Source: Corynebacterium macginleyi
GTDB taxonomy: Bacteria; Actinomycetota; Actinomycetes; Mycobacteriales; Mycobacteriaceae
Assembly: GCF_003688935.1 (NCBI RefSeq)
Contig: NZ_REGE01000004.1
Span: forward strand, 85,406 to 149,405
Length of the DNA: 64,000 bases
Reading direction: 5' to 3'
Shown here: positions 25,982 through 35,712 of the stretch, piece by piece
Layout: every line of letters begins with the position of its first letter
How positions within the stretch are numbered: position 1 is the stretch's first letter
Program-made: the position numbers and the translations under genes
The notes under the pieces: model-generated
Told to the model about the DNA's origin: nothing
Databases searched by the model: none
Seen by the model: the letters and a program-made list of their open reading frames with translations, nothing else

Positions 25982-26753
25982 TTTCTTATTGCTTGCCGCA
26001 GCCCTCATAATATCGGCGCCCTCGAGCGCGGCGCGCCTTGCGAGCAAAGAAAGTCGGATAAAGCCCAGATCACTAGTCATTTTGGGCGCGGCATTTTGTG
26101 GCAGCTTGGTCTTTTTCTCAGTCGGTCGGATGAGCATTGCGGTAGCGGCAGCGATCATCGCGTGGTGCGTGTCGTGGTATATCAAGGACATCATGGTTGC
26201 GCGCACACGCCGGCGCAGCCGAGAAGCCTTGGCCGGATACCTCGGGGTTGTAACCGCTGACCTGCGCGCCGGGGCAACTCTTGCAAGCGCGCTATCGCGC
26301 GGGGCGGACTCCCTTCCTGCGACGACGCCGCGGGATATGAGCGCGGCCTTAGAATCCACCGCTACTGCGGCGGCCCGCGGTGTGCCCCCACACGTGGCGT
26401 TATCGGGCGTCTATGCAGATGCAGAACTTACCCGGCTCGGCCACCTGCTCGAATTATCCACCCAGCACGGCATCGCGGTGGCAAGCCTCTTTGAACAGGC
26501 CCAAAGCCGGATGGATGCGCTGCGTCGCCACCACCAATCCACTGTGGCCGGGTTGCAAGGTCCGCAAGCTACCGCCACGGTCTTGGCCTGCCTTCCCGTT
26601 GCGGGTATCGCCATGGGCGGGGCGATGGGGGCTAATTCGCTGGGCTTTTTACTCGGCGGAGGGGTGGGCGGAATCTTACTGGTCAGCGGGGTGGGGCTTG
26701 CCTGCGGCGGCTTTGCCTGGTCGCGCGTCATCATCAGGAAGGCGGCACCATGA
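25974..26753 (+). CDS. tadB: TadB-like platform protein (type II secretion F domain)
   Basis: A 259-residue membrane protein: two helices near the N-terminus, a cytoplasmic F domain (about 75-190), and two helices at the end. The segment LGVVTADLRAGATLASALSR is typical of T2SSF domains. Start ATG 25974 lies within the tadA end. TadB and TadC together form the inner-membrane platform on which TadA works. Overlaps tadC by ATGA. Confidence 0.85.
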   Translation: MLSFLLLAAALIISAPSSAARLASKESRIKPRSLVILGAAFCGSLVFFSVGRMSIAVAAAIIAWCVSWYIKDIMVARTRRRSREALAGYLGVVTADLRAGATLASALSRGADSLPATTPRDMSAALESTATAAARGVPPHVALSGVYADAELTRLGHLLELSTQHGIAVASLFEQAQSRMDALRRHHQSTVAGLQGPQATATVLACLPVAGIAMGGAMGANSLGFLLGGGVGGILLVSGVGLACGGFAWSRVIIRKAAP

Positions 26754-27373
26754 TGGTCTTTATCTGGCTAGCGCTGGCCGTGCTTGTCGGGCTGCCTGCC
26801 AATAAGGGCCGGGTGGGGCCGACTACAGCACGGAGCACAACATGGTATGCAGCGAAGACCCCGCGCGCCGGCCCACCGAAGCGCGATGGCGCACTAGTGC
26901 GCGGGGGATTGATGCGCAAACTCCAGCCCACTACAACCGCAGATCCGCTCCTCGTGGCCGGGGATATCGAACTTTTCGCAGCTTGTCTGAGTGCGGGCCT
27001 GACGGTGCACGCCGCTGCTACGGCAGTCGCGCGCACGGCAGAGGCCGATACCCAGCACCTGTGGGAAACGGCGTCCGCGCTGCTTGGAGTTGGCGTGCCC
27101 ACGGAATCTGCATGGGACCACATGAAAGGCCATGCAGGACTAGGGGACGTGGCGGGGCTTGTCATCTTATCGGGCCAGTCCGGTGCCACCATAGCCGCCG
27201 GATGCACACGAATCTGTACTTCTTTGCGCGCCGAAGCATCTGCCCACGCTACGGCTAAAGCAGAGCGCGCAGGAGTGTTCATTGCCCTCCCGCTGGCGGT
27301 GTGCTTCCTGCCAGCATTCATCGTTGTAGGCCTAGCGCCCGTAGTAATCAGCTTGGGCGCACAGCTTTTTTAG
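26750..27373 (+). CDS. tadC: TadC-like platform protein
   Basis: A 207-residue second F-domain protein, with an N-terminal helix, a basic linker rich in Pro and Arg (about 25-55), the F domain containing ELFAACLSAGLTVHAAATAV, and two C-terminal helices. It is shorter than classic TadC, as usual for the actinobacterial Rv3657c type. ATGA overlap with tadB. Confidence 0.85.
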   Translation: MMVFIWLALAVLVGLPANKGRVGPTTARSTTWYAAKTPRAGPPKRDGALVRGGLMRKLQPTTTADPLLVAGDIELFAACLSAGLTVHAAATAVARTAEADTQHLWETASALLGVGVPTESAWDHMKGHAGLGDVAGLVILSGQSGATIAAGCTRICTSLRAEASAHATAKAERAGVFIALPLAVCFLPAFIVVGLAPVVISLGAQLF

Positions 27374-27436
27374 ATTCACTATTTTCCATTTCGACTCAAC
27401 CACCAACCACCATACTTTTTGGAAAGGATTCCTACT

Positions 27437-27640
27437 ATGTCTTTACTACTCATTAAGTACTCCCAGCTCACTCGCACTCTTGTCCGCAACGATGAGGGAA
27501 TGAGCACGATTGAATACGCCATGGGTTCGCTCGCGGCCGCAGCGCTTGCCGGCGTGCTGTATATGGTCATCAAAGGCGGCGGCGTGGTCGATGCCATTGA
27601 GGGAATTATCACCGATGCACTGTCGAACACCCCGAGCTAG
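27437..27640 (+). CDS. DUF4244 Flp-like pilin
   Basis: A 67-residue peptide with a short basic leader, then DEGMSTIEYAMGSLAAAALA, which has the Flp/type IV pilin pattern: a cleavage-site glycine or methionine region, Thr and Glu at the +5-like position followed by Tyr, then a hydrophobic helix. It is the major pilin candidate of the Tad system (Rv3656c type). ATG 27437 follows GGAAAGGATT. No prepilin peptidase gene is in the window, so one must act from elsewhere. Confidence 0.85.
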   Translation: MSLLLIKYSQLTRTLVRNDEGMSTIEYAMGSLAAAALAGVLYMVIKGGGVVDAIEGIITDALSNTPS

Positions 27641-27673
27641 CCGGGCGTAACAAAGCAGAAGAAAGGAGGGATC

Positions 27674-27988
27674 ATGCGCGCGGTAGTCGATGACGATGGT
27701 TCGGTGACCATCGAAGCCGCCCTGGCATTAAGTTCCCTCGTCCTCGTAGCGGCGGGCATCATCGGTGCTATCGCTACGATGGCATCCTATATCGCGGCGG
27801 TGGACATGGCAGGCGCGGCGGCTAGGTCGCATGCCATAGGAGTCGAGTACCAACCGGCGCGCGAGGATGCCCGGGTGAGCGTGCAGGAAAGTGCGGGGCT
27901 TATTCGGGCATCGGTCAGCGTTGATGCTCCCATCGGCACGATGCGCGCAGAAGCGGTCTTTCCCGCAGAGGTGGCCGGCTATGACTAG
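27674..27988 (+). CDS. TadE-like pseudopilin (Rv3655c type)
   Basis: A 104-residue protein: DDDGSVTIEAALALSSLVLV near the start is the pseudopilin leader with Glu followed by a hydrophobic helix, then a beta-rich outer domain. Minor pilins of this kind prime or cap Tad pili. GAAAGGAGGG is its strong ribosome site. Its stop overlaps the next start. Confidence 0.85.
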   Translation: MRAVVDDDGSVTIEAALALSSLVLVAAGIIGAIATMASYIAAVDMAGAAARSHAIGVEYQPAREDARVSVQESAGLIRASVSVDAPIGTMRAEAVFPAEVAGYD

Positions 27989-28304
27989 CAGACTTCGCGG
28001 CGAGGACGGGTACGCCACCATCGCCGCCACCGGAATTATCGTTGCCATCACCAGCCTGTTATTGGTCATCGCGGTGATAGGTTCTCGTGTGACTGCGCGC
28101 CATGAAGCGCAGGTTGCCGCAGACCTTGCCGCCGTAGCCGGCGCCTGGGCCTTGGCCACCGGCAATGATTCGTGTGCTGCCGCGGATAACACTGCACGGG
28201 ATAACGGGGCGAGCCTCGAGTCATGCATTGAAAAAGCAACCGATATCATCGCGGTCGCCACAGTGCGCGGGCACAGCGCCACGGCTAGGGCGGGCCCAGT
28301 CTAA
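27981..28304 (+). CDS. second TadE-like protein (Rv3654c type)
   Basis: A 107-residue protein with GEDGYATIAATGIIVAITSL as leader and helix, then a region containing two cysteines (DSCAAAD and ESCIEK) likely to form a disulfide outside the cell. Known as the helicase/secretion neighbourhood TadE-like protein because of its constant place beside the convergent helicase, as here. Starts at ATG 27981, 8 bases inside the previous gene, and its end overlaps the helicase end by 4 bases. Confidence 0.82.
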   Translation: MTSRLRGEDGYATIAATGIIVAITSLLLVIAVIGSRVTARHEAQVAADLAAVAGAWALATGNDSCAAADNTARDNGASLESCIEKATDIIAVATVRGHSATARAGPV

Positions 28305-30673
28305 ACCGGAGCTTCCTGCGTCATGGTAACAAGTGCGCCGAGCAGCTTGATGGCGCCTTCCTTGCTCAGTGGATTGTTGCCATTGCCACACTTGGGCGAT
28401 TGCACGCAGGAAGGACACCCGGCTTCACAGGCACAGGAGCGCACCGCCTCAAAGGTGGCCGCAATCCACTCCGGAAAGCGGCGGAATCCCTCTTCGGCAA
28501 ATCCGGCGCCGCCGGGGTGACCGTCGTAGACAAAGACAGTCGGAAGCTGCGTATCCGCATGCAAAGCGGTGGATACGCCGCCGATATCCCAGCGGTCGCA
28601 AGTGGCGATAAGCGGCAATAAGCCAATGGCGGCGTGCTCCGCCGCATGCAGGGTACCGGGAATATCGGCGGCGGTAATGCCCATTGCAGCAAGCGCCAGA
28701 GGGTCGATGGTATAAGCCACAGCGCGGGTGGTCAGCCGCTGTTCGGGAAGATCGAGGGGGATATCGTCGCCGATGGTGCCATCGGCAAGCCTCACCTGGT
28801 AGCCAGTGACGCGGTCGGTGACCTCTACCGCGATATCGGCGACCCACAGTCCCGGGGAGTAATTGATGAGATTATCGGCCTTACGCAGGATGCGAATATC
28901 CGTTGTGGAGCGCGGGATGGTCGAATACTCGGGGGCCGCCGGGCGGGCAAGCGCTACATAATCGGCCAAGAGAAGATCTTCGATGACAAAACTTTCGCCC
29001 TGGTGCAGATAGACCGCGCCGGGGTGGACCTGGCTGGTCGCGCGCGCTGCATCGATAGTTCCCAAAATCCGCCCATCGGAGGCATCCACGATCATGATCT
29101 CCTCTCCTGAACCACCGCGCAGCCCTACCGTCGAATGGGCGGTTTCCGGGGAAAGTTCTTCCGGGCTAGATGCAGGGATCGGCACGGCAAACCAGCCGTG
29201 CTCGCGGCGGCGCACGAGGCCCTGCTTTGCAAGCAGATCGATCACCTCGCTCGCACCCCACTGAGCAATAGTGGCATCATCGAGCGGTTTTTCCACCGCC
29301 GCGCAGTAGAGGTGACCAAAGAGAATATAGGGGTTCATCGGGTTAAATACGCTGGCTTCCACCGGCTTTCCCAATAGCGCATCGGGGTGGTGCACCAGGT
29401 AGGTATCCATGGGCTCATCGCGAGCGACGAGCACCACCAGTGAGCCCTGCCCGCGGCGGCCCGCCCGGCCGGCCTGTTGCCAAAAACTGGCTACCGTGCC
29501 CGGAAAACCCGCGGTGACCACGGCATCGAGTCCACCGACGTCGATGCCCAGCTCCAGGGCGGAGGTGGTGGCGACGCCTAATAAGGAGGCATCATCAAGC
29601 GCCTGTTCTAACCGGCGGCGGTCTTCGGCCAGGTAGCCGGCGCGGTAGGCGGCGATGCGCTGCGCGAAATCCGGCCGACCGAAGCTGCCGGAGAGAATCT
29701 CGGCCGTAACCATCGCCACGACCTCGGCGGAGCGGCGGGAGCGCACAAAGGTCATGGTACGGGCACCTTCCGCGATGAAGGTAGCCATTATTTCGGCGGC
29801 CTCCGTGGTGGCCGCGCGCCGCACGGGGGCGCCGTGCTTGTCCTCCGCGCCTTCCACGAAACCGGGTTCCCACAGTGCTACCGTACGCGCGCCGGTGGGT
29901 GCACAATCCTCAGTAATGGCCTGCGCCGGGCGGCCGGTCAAACGCTGGGCATGCCGCGCTGGGTCATTCATCGTTGCGGAGGCATAAATGATGGTGGGCC
30001 GCGATCCATAATGACTGCACAGGCGGAGCAGGCGGCGTACCACCAGGGCCACATTGGCGCCGAATACGCCCCGGTAGGAGTGACATTCATCGATGACAAT
30101 GAACTCCAAGTGGCGCAGCACCCGCGCCCACCGCGCGTGCGCGGCCAACATGGACATGTGCACCATATCGGGATTGGAGAACACCAGTCGCGAATGCTCG
30201 CGCACGCCCATCCGTGACTCTTGGGGTGTATCGCCGTCATAGGGAGCGGGCACCACGTTTTGTAACTCGGGGATGTCGCGGCACAGCTGGAGTGCGGAAT
30301 GCAGCTGGTCCGATCCCAGTGCCTTAGTGGGGGTGAGGTAGAGCGCGCACGCGGTCTGGTCTTCTGCTAGCCGGGTGAGGATGGGCAGCTGATAGCTCAA
30401 GGATTTTCCGGACGAGGTGCCGGTGGAAATAACTGCGTCGCGGCCCTGCCAGGCGCATTCGGCGAGCTTCGCCTGGTGTGTATATAGCTTGTTGATGCCC
30501 CCTTCTACCAGCTTGTCCCTCAACCCCGGCAGCACCCACTCCGGCCATTCGGCGAAACGTGCCGGTTGAGCCGGGAGTGTGGTGTGAAATGTCAGGGTCG
30601 ATTCAGAAAGGCGCCGTTGGACGCGTTCTAGGAGCTCGTCACCAAAGGGGTTATCGCCGACCGGGTGAGACAA
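28301..30673 (-). CDS. YprA/Rv3649-type DExH helicase with C-terminal zinc domain
   Basis: A 790-residue superfamily 2 helicase. Walker [16 protein letters not shown], box [12 protein letters not shown] (DECH), motif [14 protein letters not shown], and a DUF1998-like C-terminal domain with the cysteine cluster [20 protein letters not shown]. Related to yeast Hrq1 and Bacillus MrfA, which act in DNA repair including mitomycin damage. The start is TTG 30673, supported by AGGGGGT five bases ahead. It is divergent from cspA and converges on the tad operon. Confidence 0.9.
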   Translation of the reverse strand: MSHPVGDNPFGDELLERVQRRLSESTLTFHTTLPAQPARFAEWPEWVLPGLRDKLVEGGINKLYTHQAKLAECAWQGRDAVISTGTSSGKSLSYQLPILTRLAEDQTACALYLTPTKALGSDQLHSALQLCRDIPELQNVVPAPYDGDTPQESRMGVREHSRLVFSNPDMVHMSMLAAHARWARVLRHLEFIVIDECHSYRGVFGANVALVVRRLLRLCSHYGSRPTIIYASATMNDPARHAQRLTGRPAQAITEDCAPTGARTVALWEPGFVEGAEDKHGAPVRRAATTEAAEIMATFIAEGARTMTFVRSRRSAEVVAMVTAEILSGSFGRPDFAQRIAAYRAGYLAEDRRRLEQALDDASLLGVATTSALELGIDVGGLDAVVTAGFPGTVASFWQQAGRAGRRGQGSLVVLVARDEPMDTYLVHHPDALLGKPVEASVFNPMNPYILFGHLYCAAVEKPLDDATIAQWGASEVIDLLAKQGLVRRREHGWFAVPIPASSPEELSPETAHSTVGLRGGSGEEIMIVDASDGRILGTIDAARATSQVHPGAVYLHQGESFVIEDLLLADYVALARPAAPEYSTIPRSTTDIRILRKADNLINYSPGLWVADIAVEVTDRVTGYQVRLADGTIGDDIPLDLPEQRLTTRAVAYTIDPLALAAMGITAADIPGTLHAAEHAAIGLLPLIATCDRWDIGGVSTALHADTQLPTVFVYDGHPGGAGFAEEGFRRFPEWIAATFEAVRSCACEAGCPSCVQSPKCGNGNNPLSKEGAIKLLGALVTMTQEAPV

Positions 30674-30684
30674 TTTTTACCCCC

Positions 30685-30853
30685 TAGTGAGTTAAATCTA
30701 TCGCTTTGGCATGGAACGTGTCACACTGTTGACAGGCCAATGTTGTCTTGGTGCGGTTTTATACCTCACGGTACTGCTCGAGGACCCATTTACCGAATAA
30801 CTACCGGCGCGGCTTTCCGCGCTACCTATCTAAGAAAAGGAACCCAGTTCACC
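30685..30853 (+). promoter_or_regulatory. promoter and long leader of cspA
   Basis: This 169-base gene-free stretch holds TTGACA at about 30733 and TTTATAC downstream, then a leader with a GCGCGG/CCGCGC hairpin. Long structured leaders are typical of cold shock genes, where they control translation with temperature. The exact promoter spacing is not ideal, so the start point is unsure. Confidence 0.4.
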
Positions 30854-31057
30854 ATGACACAAGGAACCGTTAAATGGTTTAACTCCGAAAAGGGATACGG
30901 ATTCATCGAGCGCGAGGACGGCGGTGGAGACATCTTCGTTCACTACTCTGAAATCCAAGGCAGCGGGTTCCGCACCCTGGAAGAAAACCAGAAGGTTAGC
31001 TTCGAGGTTGGATCCGGCCCGAAGGGCGACCAGGCGCAGGCCGTTTCCATTCTCTAA
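30854..31057 (+). CDS. cspA: cold shock protein
   Basis: A 67-residue OB-fold single-strand nucleic-acid binder. RNP1 is KGYGFIE and RNP2 is DIFVHYSEI. It melts RNA structure and supports translation. ATG 30854 has AAAGGAACC upstream; the longer open frame back to 30665 is not coding. A CACCCT/AGGGTG stem (31058-31089) sits beyond the stop. Confidence 0.95.
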   Translation: MTQGTVKWFNSEKGYGFIEREDGGGDIFVHYSEIQGSGFRTLEENQKVSFEVGSGPKGDQAQAVSIL

Positions 31058-31081
31058 CACCCTCCAGGGTGCTGAAGCGCC

Positions 31082-31711
31082 CTAGGGTGTTTCAGCGTAG
31101 CCGCGGGAGGTATCCCACCATTCCACGATGCGGTTTTGGGCCTTTTGTAGGCCCAATCCGATGAAAATGGCGACGATAATGCTGATGATCACCGCAAAGA
31201 GCGGGGTATCGGAGAACGCCAGGCCACCTACATAGCCAATGGCCAAGGCCTGGAATACCCAGAGCATGACGCCAATGGTGTCGAAAAAGAGGAAGACCGG
31301 CCAGGGAAAGCGCATTGACCCCAACAATATGGTCATAAAGAGCCTGGCTGAGGGGATAAAGCGGGCAATGATAATGGCCGCGCCGCCGCCGCGGCGGACA
31401 TTGCGTTTTACCCACGTGAGGACCTCGTAGGCCCTCGAGCCTTTCTGAATGCGGTTGAGCAGGGGCATAAACCGGGTACCGAGCAAAAAGCACAGGTTAT
31501 CACCCACCATGGCGGCTACGAGCGCTACAAAGAACATGGTGGGCAGGTGCGGAAATCCCTGTGAACCGGACCACGCGCCGGCCATATTGAGCGGGATTTC
31601 AGAGGGGAGCACTGGAAAGAAACAGTCGCCGAAGATGAGCAGTCCCACGATCGGATAAACCCACTCCGTGCCCATGATGGTTTCGATCCACATCGTTACT
31701 GTGTCAACCAT
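31082..31711 (-). CDS. DedA-family membrane protein
   Basis: A 209-residue member of the DedA/VTT family with about five hydrophobic segments. Conserved parts: FGDCFFPVLPSEIPLNMAG and FIPSARLFMTILLGSMRF. DedA proteins help recycle undecaprenyl phosphate or move lipids across the membrane. Start ATG 31711. Convergent with cspA. Confidence 0.88.
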   Translation of the reverse strand: MVDTVTMWIETIMGTEWVYPIVGLLIFGDCFFPVLPSEIPLNMAGAWSGSQGFPHLPTMFFVALVAAMVGDNLCFLLGTRFMPLLNRIQKGSRAYEVLTWVKRNVRRGGGAAIIIARFIPSARLFMTILLGSMRFPWPVFLFFDTIGVMLWVFQALAIGYVGGLAFSDTPLFAVIISIIVAIFIGLGLQKAQNRIVEWWDTSRGYAETP

Positions 31712-31810
31712 CTAATCCTCCACGGGGTGTGTTGTGGGTGTGCTATCGTCCCCAACAATGCTTTCATAGCTGCTGGACTTTCTAAAGAGGTCAGTATAGA
31801 CCGGTTCGGT

Positions 31811-31837
31811 GGGGGTGCGAAGTGCCCCCTACACAGC
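31811..31837 (+). promoter_or_regulatory. hairpin in the topA upstream region
   Basis: GTGGGGGTGC (from 31811) and GTGCCCCCTACAC form a stable C/G hairpin in the 246-base gap before topA. It could be a leader structure or a terminator of a short transcript; no T run follows. The rest of the gap has no gene that I can support. Confidence 0.3.
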
Positions 31838-31957
31838 CTTTTGGCGCTACTGAGTATATGGTGCGGTAAACGGTATCAACCGCCTGTGTACGCTAGGGGC
31901 GATTGCTGAAAGCACACAAATTTTAATTTTTGCATCATCGAAAGGGATGAAGTCGTA

Positions 31958-34927
31958 GTGGCAGAAGCGGCCGAGCCGGGCAAAACTTTAGTGATTGTGG
32001 AGTCGGCAACTAAGGCGAAGAAGATTCAGCCGTACCTGGGAGATAACTACATCGTGGAGGCCTCCGTGGGGCATATCCGTGATCTCCCGCGGGGCGCTGC
32101 CGATGTGCCGGCGAAGTTCAAGAAAGAATCTTGGGCCCGCCTGGGCGTTAACCCGGAAGATGATTTCGCCCCGCTCTACGTCGTTAGCCCGGATAAGAAG
32201 AAAAAGGTCGCCGACCTCAAATCTAAGTTGAAGCAATGCGATAACCTTCTACTGGCAACAGACCCTGACCGTGAGGGCGAGGCCATTGCCTGGCACCTAT
32301 TGGAGGTTTTAAAACCCAAGGTGCCGGTGCGTCGCATGGTCTTCAATGAGATCACCAAGTCCGCCATCCTGGAGGCAGCGGGAAATACGCGCGACTTAGA
32401 CTATAACCTCATCGATGCGCAAGAAACCCGCCGCATCCTGGACCGCCTCTATGGTTACGAGGTTTCGCCGGTGCTGTGGAAGAAGGTTATGCCGCGGCTT
32501 TCGGCCGGGCGCGTGCAGTCGGTGGCAACGAGGGTCATCGTCGAGCGCGAACGCGAACGCATGGAATTTATCTCCGCTAACTACTGGGACCTGCTCGCCA
32601 CTTTGGACACAGGATCCGGCAGCGGTGAGGCCCCATCGACCTTTGACGCACGCTTAACCGCCGTCAACGGCAAACGTGTTGCCCTAGGCCGCGATTTCGA
32701 CGATCGCGGAAACATGAAGACCGAAGACGTCATCGTGATCACCCAGGCGCGGGCGGAGGCCTTGGAAAAGGCCCTGCAGGGCGCGGGTATGACTGTATCC
32801 GGGGTAGAGCATAAGCCCTACACCCGTAAGCCTTATGCGCCATTTATGACCTCGACGCTGCAGCAGGAGGCGGGTCGGCGCCTGCACTTTACCTCGGAGC
32901 GCACGATGCGCATTGCGCAGCGCCTGTATGAAAATGGCCACATCACGTATATGCGTACGGACTCTTCCTCGCTATCTCACCAGGGCATGAATGCCGCGCG
33001 AAGTTCTGCGATCAGCATTTATGGCGAAGAATACGTCGCGGATTCCCCGCGTATATATGACCGCCGTGTGAAAAACTCGCAGGAGGCGCACGAGGCTATC
33101 CGCCCCGCCGGTGAGTCCTTCGCCACCCCGGGCCAGCTTTCCAGCCAACTGGATGCCGAGGAATTTAAACTCTATGACCTGATTTGGAAGCGCACCGTAG
33201 CCTCGCAGATGGCCGATGCTAAGGGAACTTCCATGAAGGTGGCGGTCGCTGGCACCGCGGCCACGGATAATGGCACCTATGATGTCGAGTTCTCCGCAAC
33301 TGGGCGCACCATTACCTTCCCCGGCTTCTTGAAGGCATACGGCGCGGACGAGGATACGAGCAAAAAGACTGAGACTCGCCTGCCGCACCTGGAGGAGGGC
33401 CGCGATCTGAAGGTCGAAAAGGTTTCGGCAGAAGGCCACTCCACCAACCCGCCGGCGCGCTATACAGAGGCCAGCTTGGTGAAGAAGATGGAGGATTTAG
33501 GCATTGGCCGCCCCTCGACGTATGCCTCCATTATTAAGACCATCCAGGACCGCGGCTATGTTGTTTCGCGCGGCAACGCCTTGGTGCCCTCATGGGTGGC
33601 CTTCGCCGTCGTGGGTCTATTGGAGGAAAACTTCACTGAGCTGGTGGATTATGACTTCACTTCGTCCATGGAAGATGAGCTGGACTCGATCGCCACCGGC
33701 ACAGAGGATGGCACGGCCTGGCTCAACGGCTTTTACTTTGGCAACGCTGAGGCCAACGAGCACAAGGCGGCGTCAATCGCGCGGCATGGTGGGTTGAAAT
33801 CGCTTATTGATGTCAACCTCGAGGCCATCGATGCCCGCCAGGTCAACTCGCTGAAGCTCTATACCGATTCTGAAGGACGCGATGTTTTCGTGCGCGTCGG
33901 CCGCTACGGGCCCTATATCGAGCGCGCGATCGGTACTAACGAGGATGGCAGCGTGGAATACCAGCGTGCCAACCTTTCGGAGACGGTGACCCCAGATGGG
34001 TTGAATGAACAGCTGGCGGAAAAGCTCTTTGCCACCTCGCAGGGTGGGCGCCAGTTGGGCGAAAACCCTAAAAATGGCCGCATGGTGGTGGCTAAGGAAG
34101 GCCGCTTTGGCTCCTATGTCACCGAGGTTGTCCGCGATGATGAGCGGGAGAAGGCCGAGGCGGAGGCATTGGAGATCGTCGCCAAGGAGCGTGCCGCAGA
34201 GGATAAACAGCGCGCTGCGGAAGGCAAGCGCGCCAAGAACTGGGAGACCAAGACGGCCGCGAAGCAGAAGGAAAAGCGCATCGATGACTACATTAATGAG
34301 AAGCTGAAGCCGGGCACGGCCTCGCTCTTTAGCTCGATGGAACCGCTGACCGTCACGCTGGACCAAGCCCTGGAGTTGCTGTCCCTGCCCCGCGAGGTGG
34401 GCGTTGACGACGGGGAGATGATCACCGCTCAAAATGGTCGCTATGGCCCGTACCTGAAAAAAGGCACGGATTCGCGCTCGCTGGCTAAAGAAGAGCAGAT
34501 CTTTAGTATTACCTTGGATGAGGCGCGCCGCATATATGCGGAGCCGAAGCGTCGGGGCCGCGCGGCCGCACAGCCCCCGCTCAAGCAGCTTGGCGATAAT
34601 GACGTCTCGGGTAAGCCCATGACCGTCAAGGATGGCCGCTTCGGTCCGTACGTCACGGATGGCACTACGAATGCGTCCCTGCGCCGCGGCGACGATCCGG
34701 AGCAGCTTACTGATGCCCGCGCCAATGAGCTCCTCTCCGAGCGGCGTGCGAAAGAGGCCTCTGGGGAAACGAAGAAGAAGTCCACCAAAAAGTCCAGCAA
34801 GAAATCCAGCAAGAAATCCAGCAAGAAGGCAACTAAAAAGAGCACGAAGAAGGCGGCCAAAAAATCCAGCTCGAAGCCTTCACCCGGCACGAAAAACGTT
34901 GTTAAGGCCGGCTCGCGGAAGAAATAA
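31958..34927 (+). CDS. topA: DNA topoisomerase I
   Basis: Relaxes negatively supercoiled DNA. The TOPRIM domain begins at VIVESATKAKKIQPYLG and includes DPDREGEAIAWHL; the catalytic tyrosine is in HITYMRTDSS. After the core there are no zinc fingers but several basic repeat domains (VKDGRFGPYVTDGTTNASL and similar), as in mycobacterial TopA, and then a lysine/serine tail of KKSS and KKAT repeats (last 45 residues) that aids DNA binding. Start GTG 31958. 989 residues is normal for actinobacteria. Confidence 0.96.
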   Translation: MAEAAEPGKTLVIVESATKAKKIQPYLGDNYIVEASVGHIRDLPRGAADVPAKFKKESWARLGVNPEDDFAPLYVVSPDKKKKVADLKSKLKQCDNLLLATDPDREGEAIAWHLLEVLKPKVPVRRMVFNEITKSAILEAAGNTRDLDYNLIDAQETRRILDRLYGYEVSPVLWKKVMPRLSAGRVQSVATRVIVERERERMEFISANYWDLLATLDTGSGSGEAPSTFDARLTAVNGKRVALGRDFDDRGNMKTEDVIVITQARAEALEKALQGAGMTVSGVEHKPYTRKPYAPFMTSTLQQEAGRRLHFTSERTMRIAQRLYENGHITYMRTDSSSLSHQGMNAARSSAISIYGEEYVADSPRIYDRRVKNSQEAHEAIRPAGESFATPGQLSSQLDAEEFKLYDLIWKRTVASQMADAKGTSMKVAVAGTAATDNGTYDVEFSATGRTITFPGFLKAYGADEDTSKKTETRLPHLEEGRDLKVEKVSAEGHSTNPPARYTEASLVKKMEDLGIGRPSTYASIIKTIQDRGYVVSRGNALVPSWVAFAVVGLLEENFTELVDYDFTSSMEDELDSIATGTEDGTAWLNGFYFGNAEANEHKAASIARHGGLKSLIDVNLEAIDARQVNSLKLYTDSEGRDVFVRVGRYGPYIERAIGTNEDGSVEYQRANLSETVTPDGLNEQLAEKLFATSQGGRQLGENPKNGRMVVAKEGRFGSYVTEVVRDDEREKAEAEALEIVAKERAAEDKQRAAEGKRAKNWETKTAAKQKEKRIDDYINEKLKPGTASLFSSMEPLTVTLDQALELLSLPREVGVDDGEMITAQNGRYGPYLKKGTDSRSLAKEEQIFSITLDEARRIYAEPKRRGRAAAQPPLKQLGDNDVSGKPMTVKDGRFGPYVTDGTTNASLRRGDDPEQLTDARANELLSERRAKEASGETKKKSTKKSSKKSSKKSSKKATKKSTKKAAKKSSSKPSPGTKNVVKAGSRKK

Positions 34928-34953
34928 GTGAAGAAATTAGTAAGGTGTCGGGC

Positions 34954-35712
34954 ATGAATGATGTACTTGCCCGCACCGCGGAAGGTGCCGCGGCCTTAGC
35001 CCGCGCGGTGTCCGAAATATTTGCTGATATCACTGATCCAGCCCGGCGCACCCCGCGGGGCTGGCGGCGTTTCGCGTACTTGGCGTTAGGTGAATGCACG
35101 GTGTGGTCCCGCCTCTTTGGCTGGAAGAAAGCTCACACTGCAACCAGCGCTCCGCTTTTGCCGCTCTTAGCAGCAGACGCGCACAACCCCACCCTGAGCA
35201 CCGCCCTGCTGGTGGGCGCGGTGGGCCAGGCAGAAAAGACCCGCCGCCTGCATCACCCGTCTCTCCTTGGGGTAGCCGGTGTTAGCGCTAGCCACGCAGC
35301 GTATTCCTGGGTTCTGTATCGGCGCGGCGCGCGTAACGATGCCCGCGGTTGGGGCCTGCGCGTCATCGCCTGGGTGGCGGCACTTAGTGCATCGCGCATG
35401 CAGCCCACCCGTACCGCGGTAGCAGTGGGCGGCGTCGCAGTGTTGACCACCTCAGCGTTGGCGGGTGATCCGCGTTTGCGCACCGATGCAACGAAGGGCG
35501 TGAGCCACGGCGCGAACCTCTTGGTCGCTGCAGAAGGCCTTAGTGCGCTGCGGGCGTGGCTGACTTTTGCTGGGGCTCAGCAGAAGTCGCGGATACTGAG
35601 GAAGAACAAGAAACACACCACGCCCGCGAAGGCGGCCAGGGCGGTGGGCGCGGTGGAGGCCGGAGCCTTGGCTCTCGGACATTTCCTGCTAGTTGACGCC
35701 CTGACTAGGTAA
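34954..35712 (+). CDS. membrane protein, possibly lysoplasmalogenase (YhhN) family
   Basis: A 252-residue, alanine-rich protein with about six to eight hydrophobic stretches. The TSAPLLPLLA segment resembles the first conserved block of YhhN proteins, which cleave lysoplasmalogen, but the resemblance is weak. Its last 24 bases overlap the 3' end of the convergent DUF418 gene. ATG 34954 lies close behind topA (27 bases), so it may be co-transcribed with it. Confidence 0.5.
   Translation: MNDVLARTAEGAAALARAVSEIFADITDPARRTPRGWRRFAYLALGECTVWSRLFGWKKAHTATSAPLLPLLAADAHNPTLSTALLVGAVGQAEKTRRLHHPSLLGVAGVSASHAAYSWVLYRRGARNDARGWGLRVIAWVAALSASRMQPTRTAVAVGGVAVLTTSALAGDPRLRTDATKGVSHGANLLVAAEGLSALRAWLTFAGAQQKSRILRKNKKHTTPAKAARAVGAVEAGALALGHFLLVDALTR

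Noticed and set aside
34780..34890. Short tandem repeats of AAGTCCAGCAAGAA type
   Set aside because: They encode the Lys/Ser tail of topoisomerase I and are explained by the protein.
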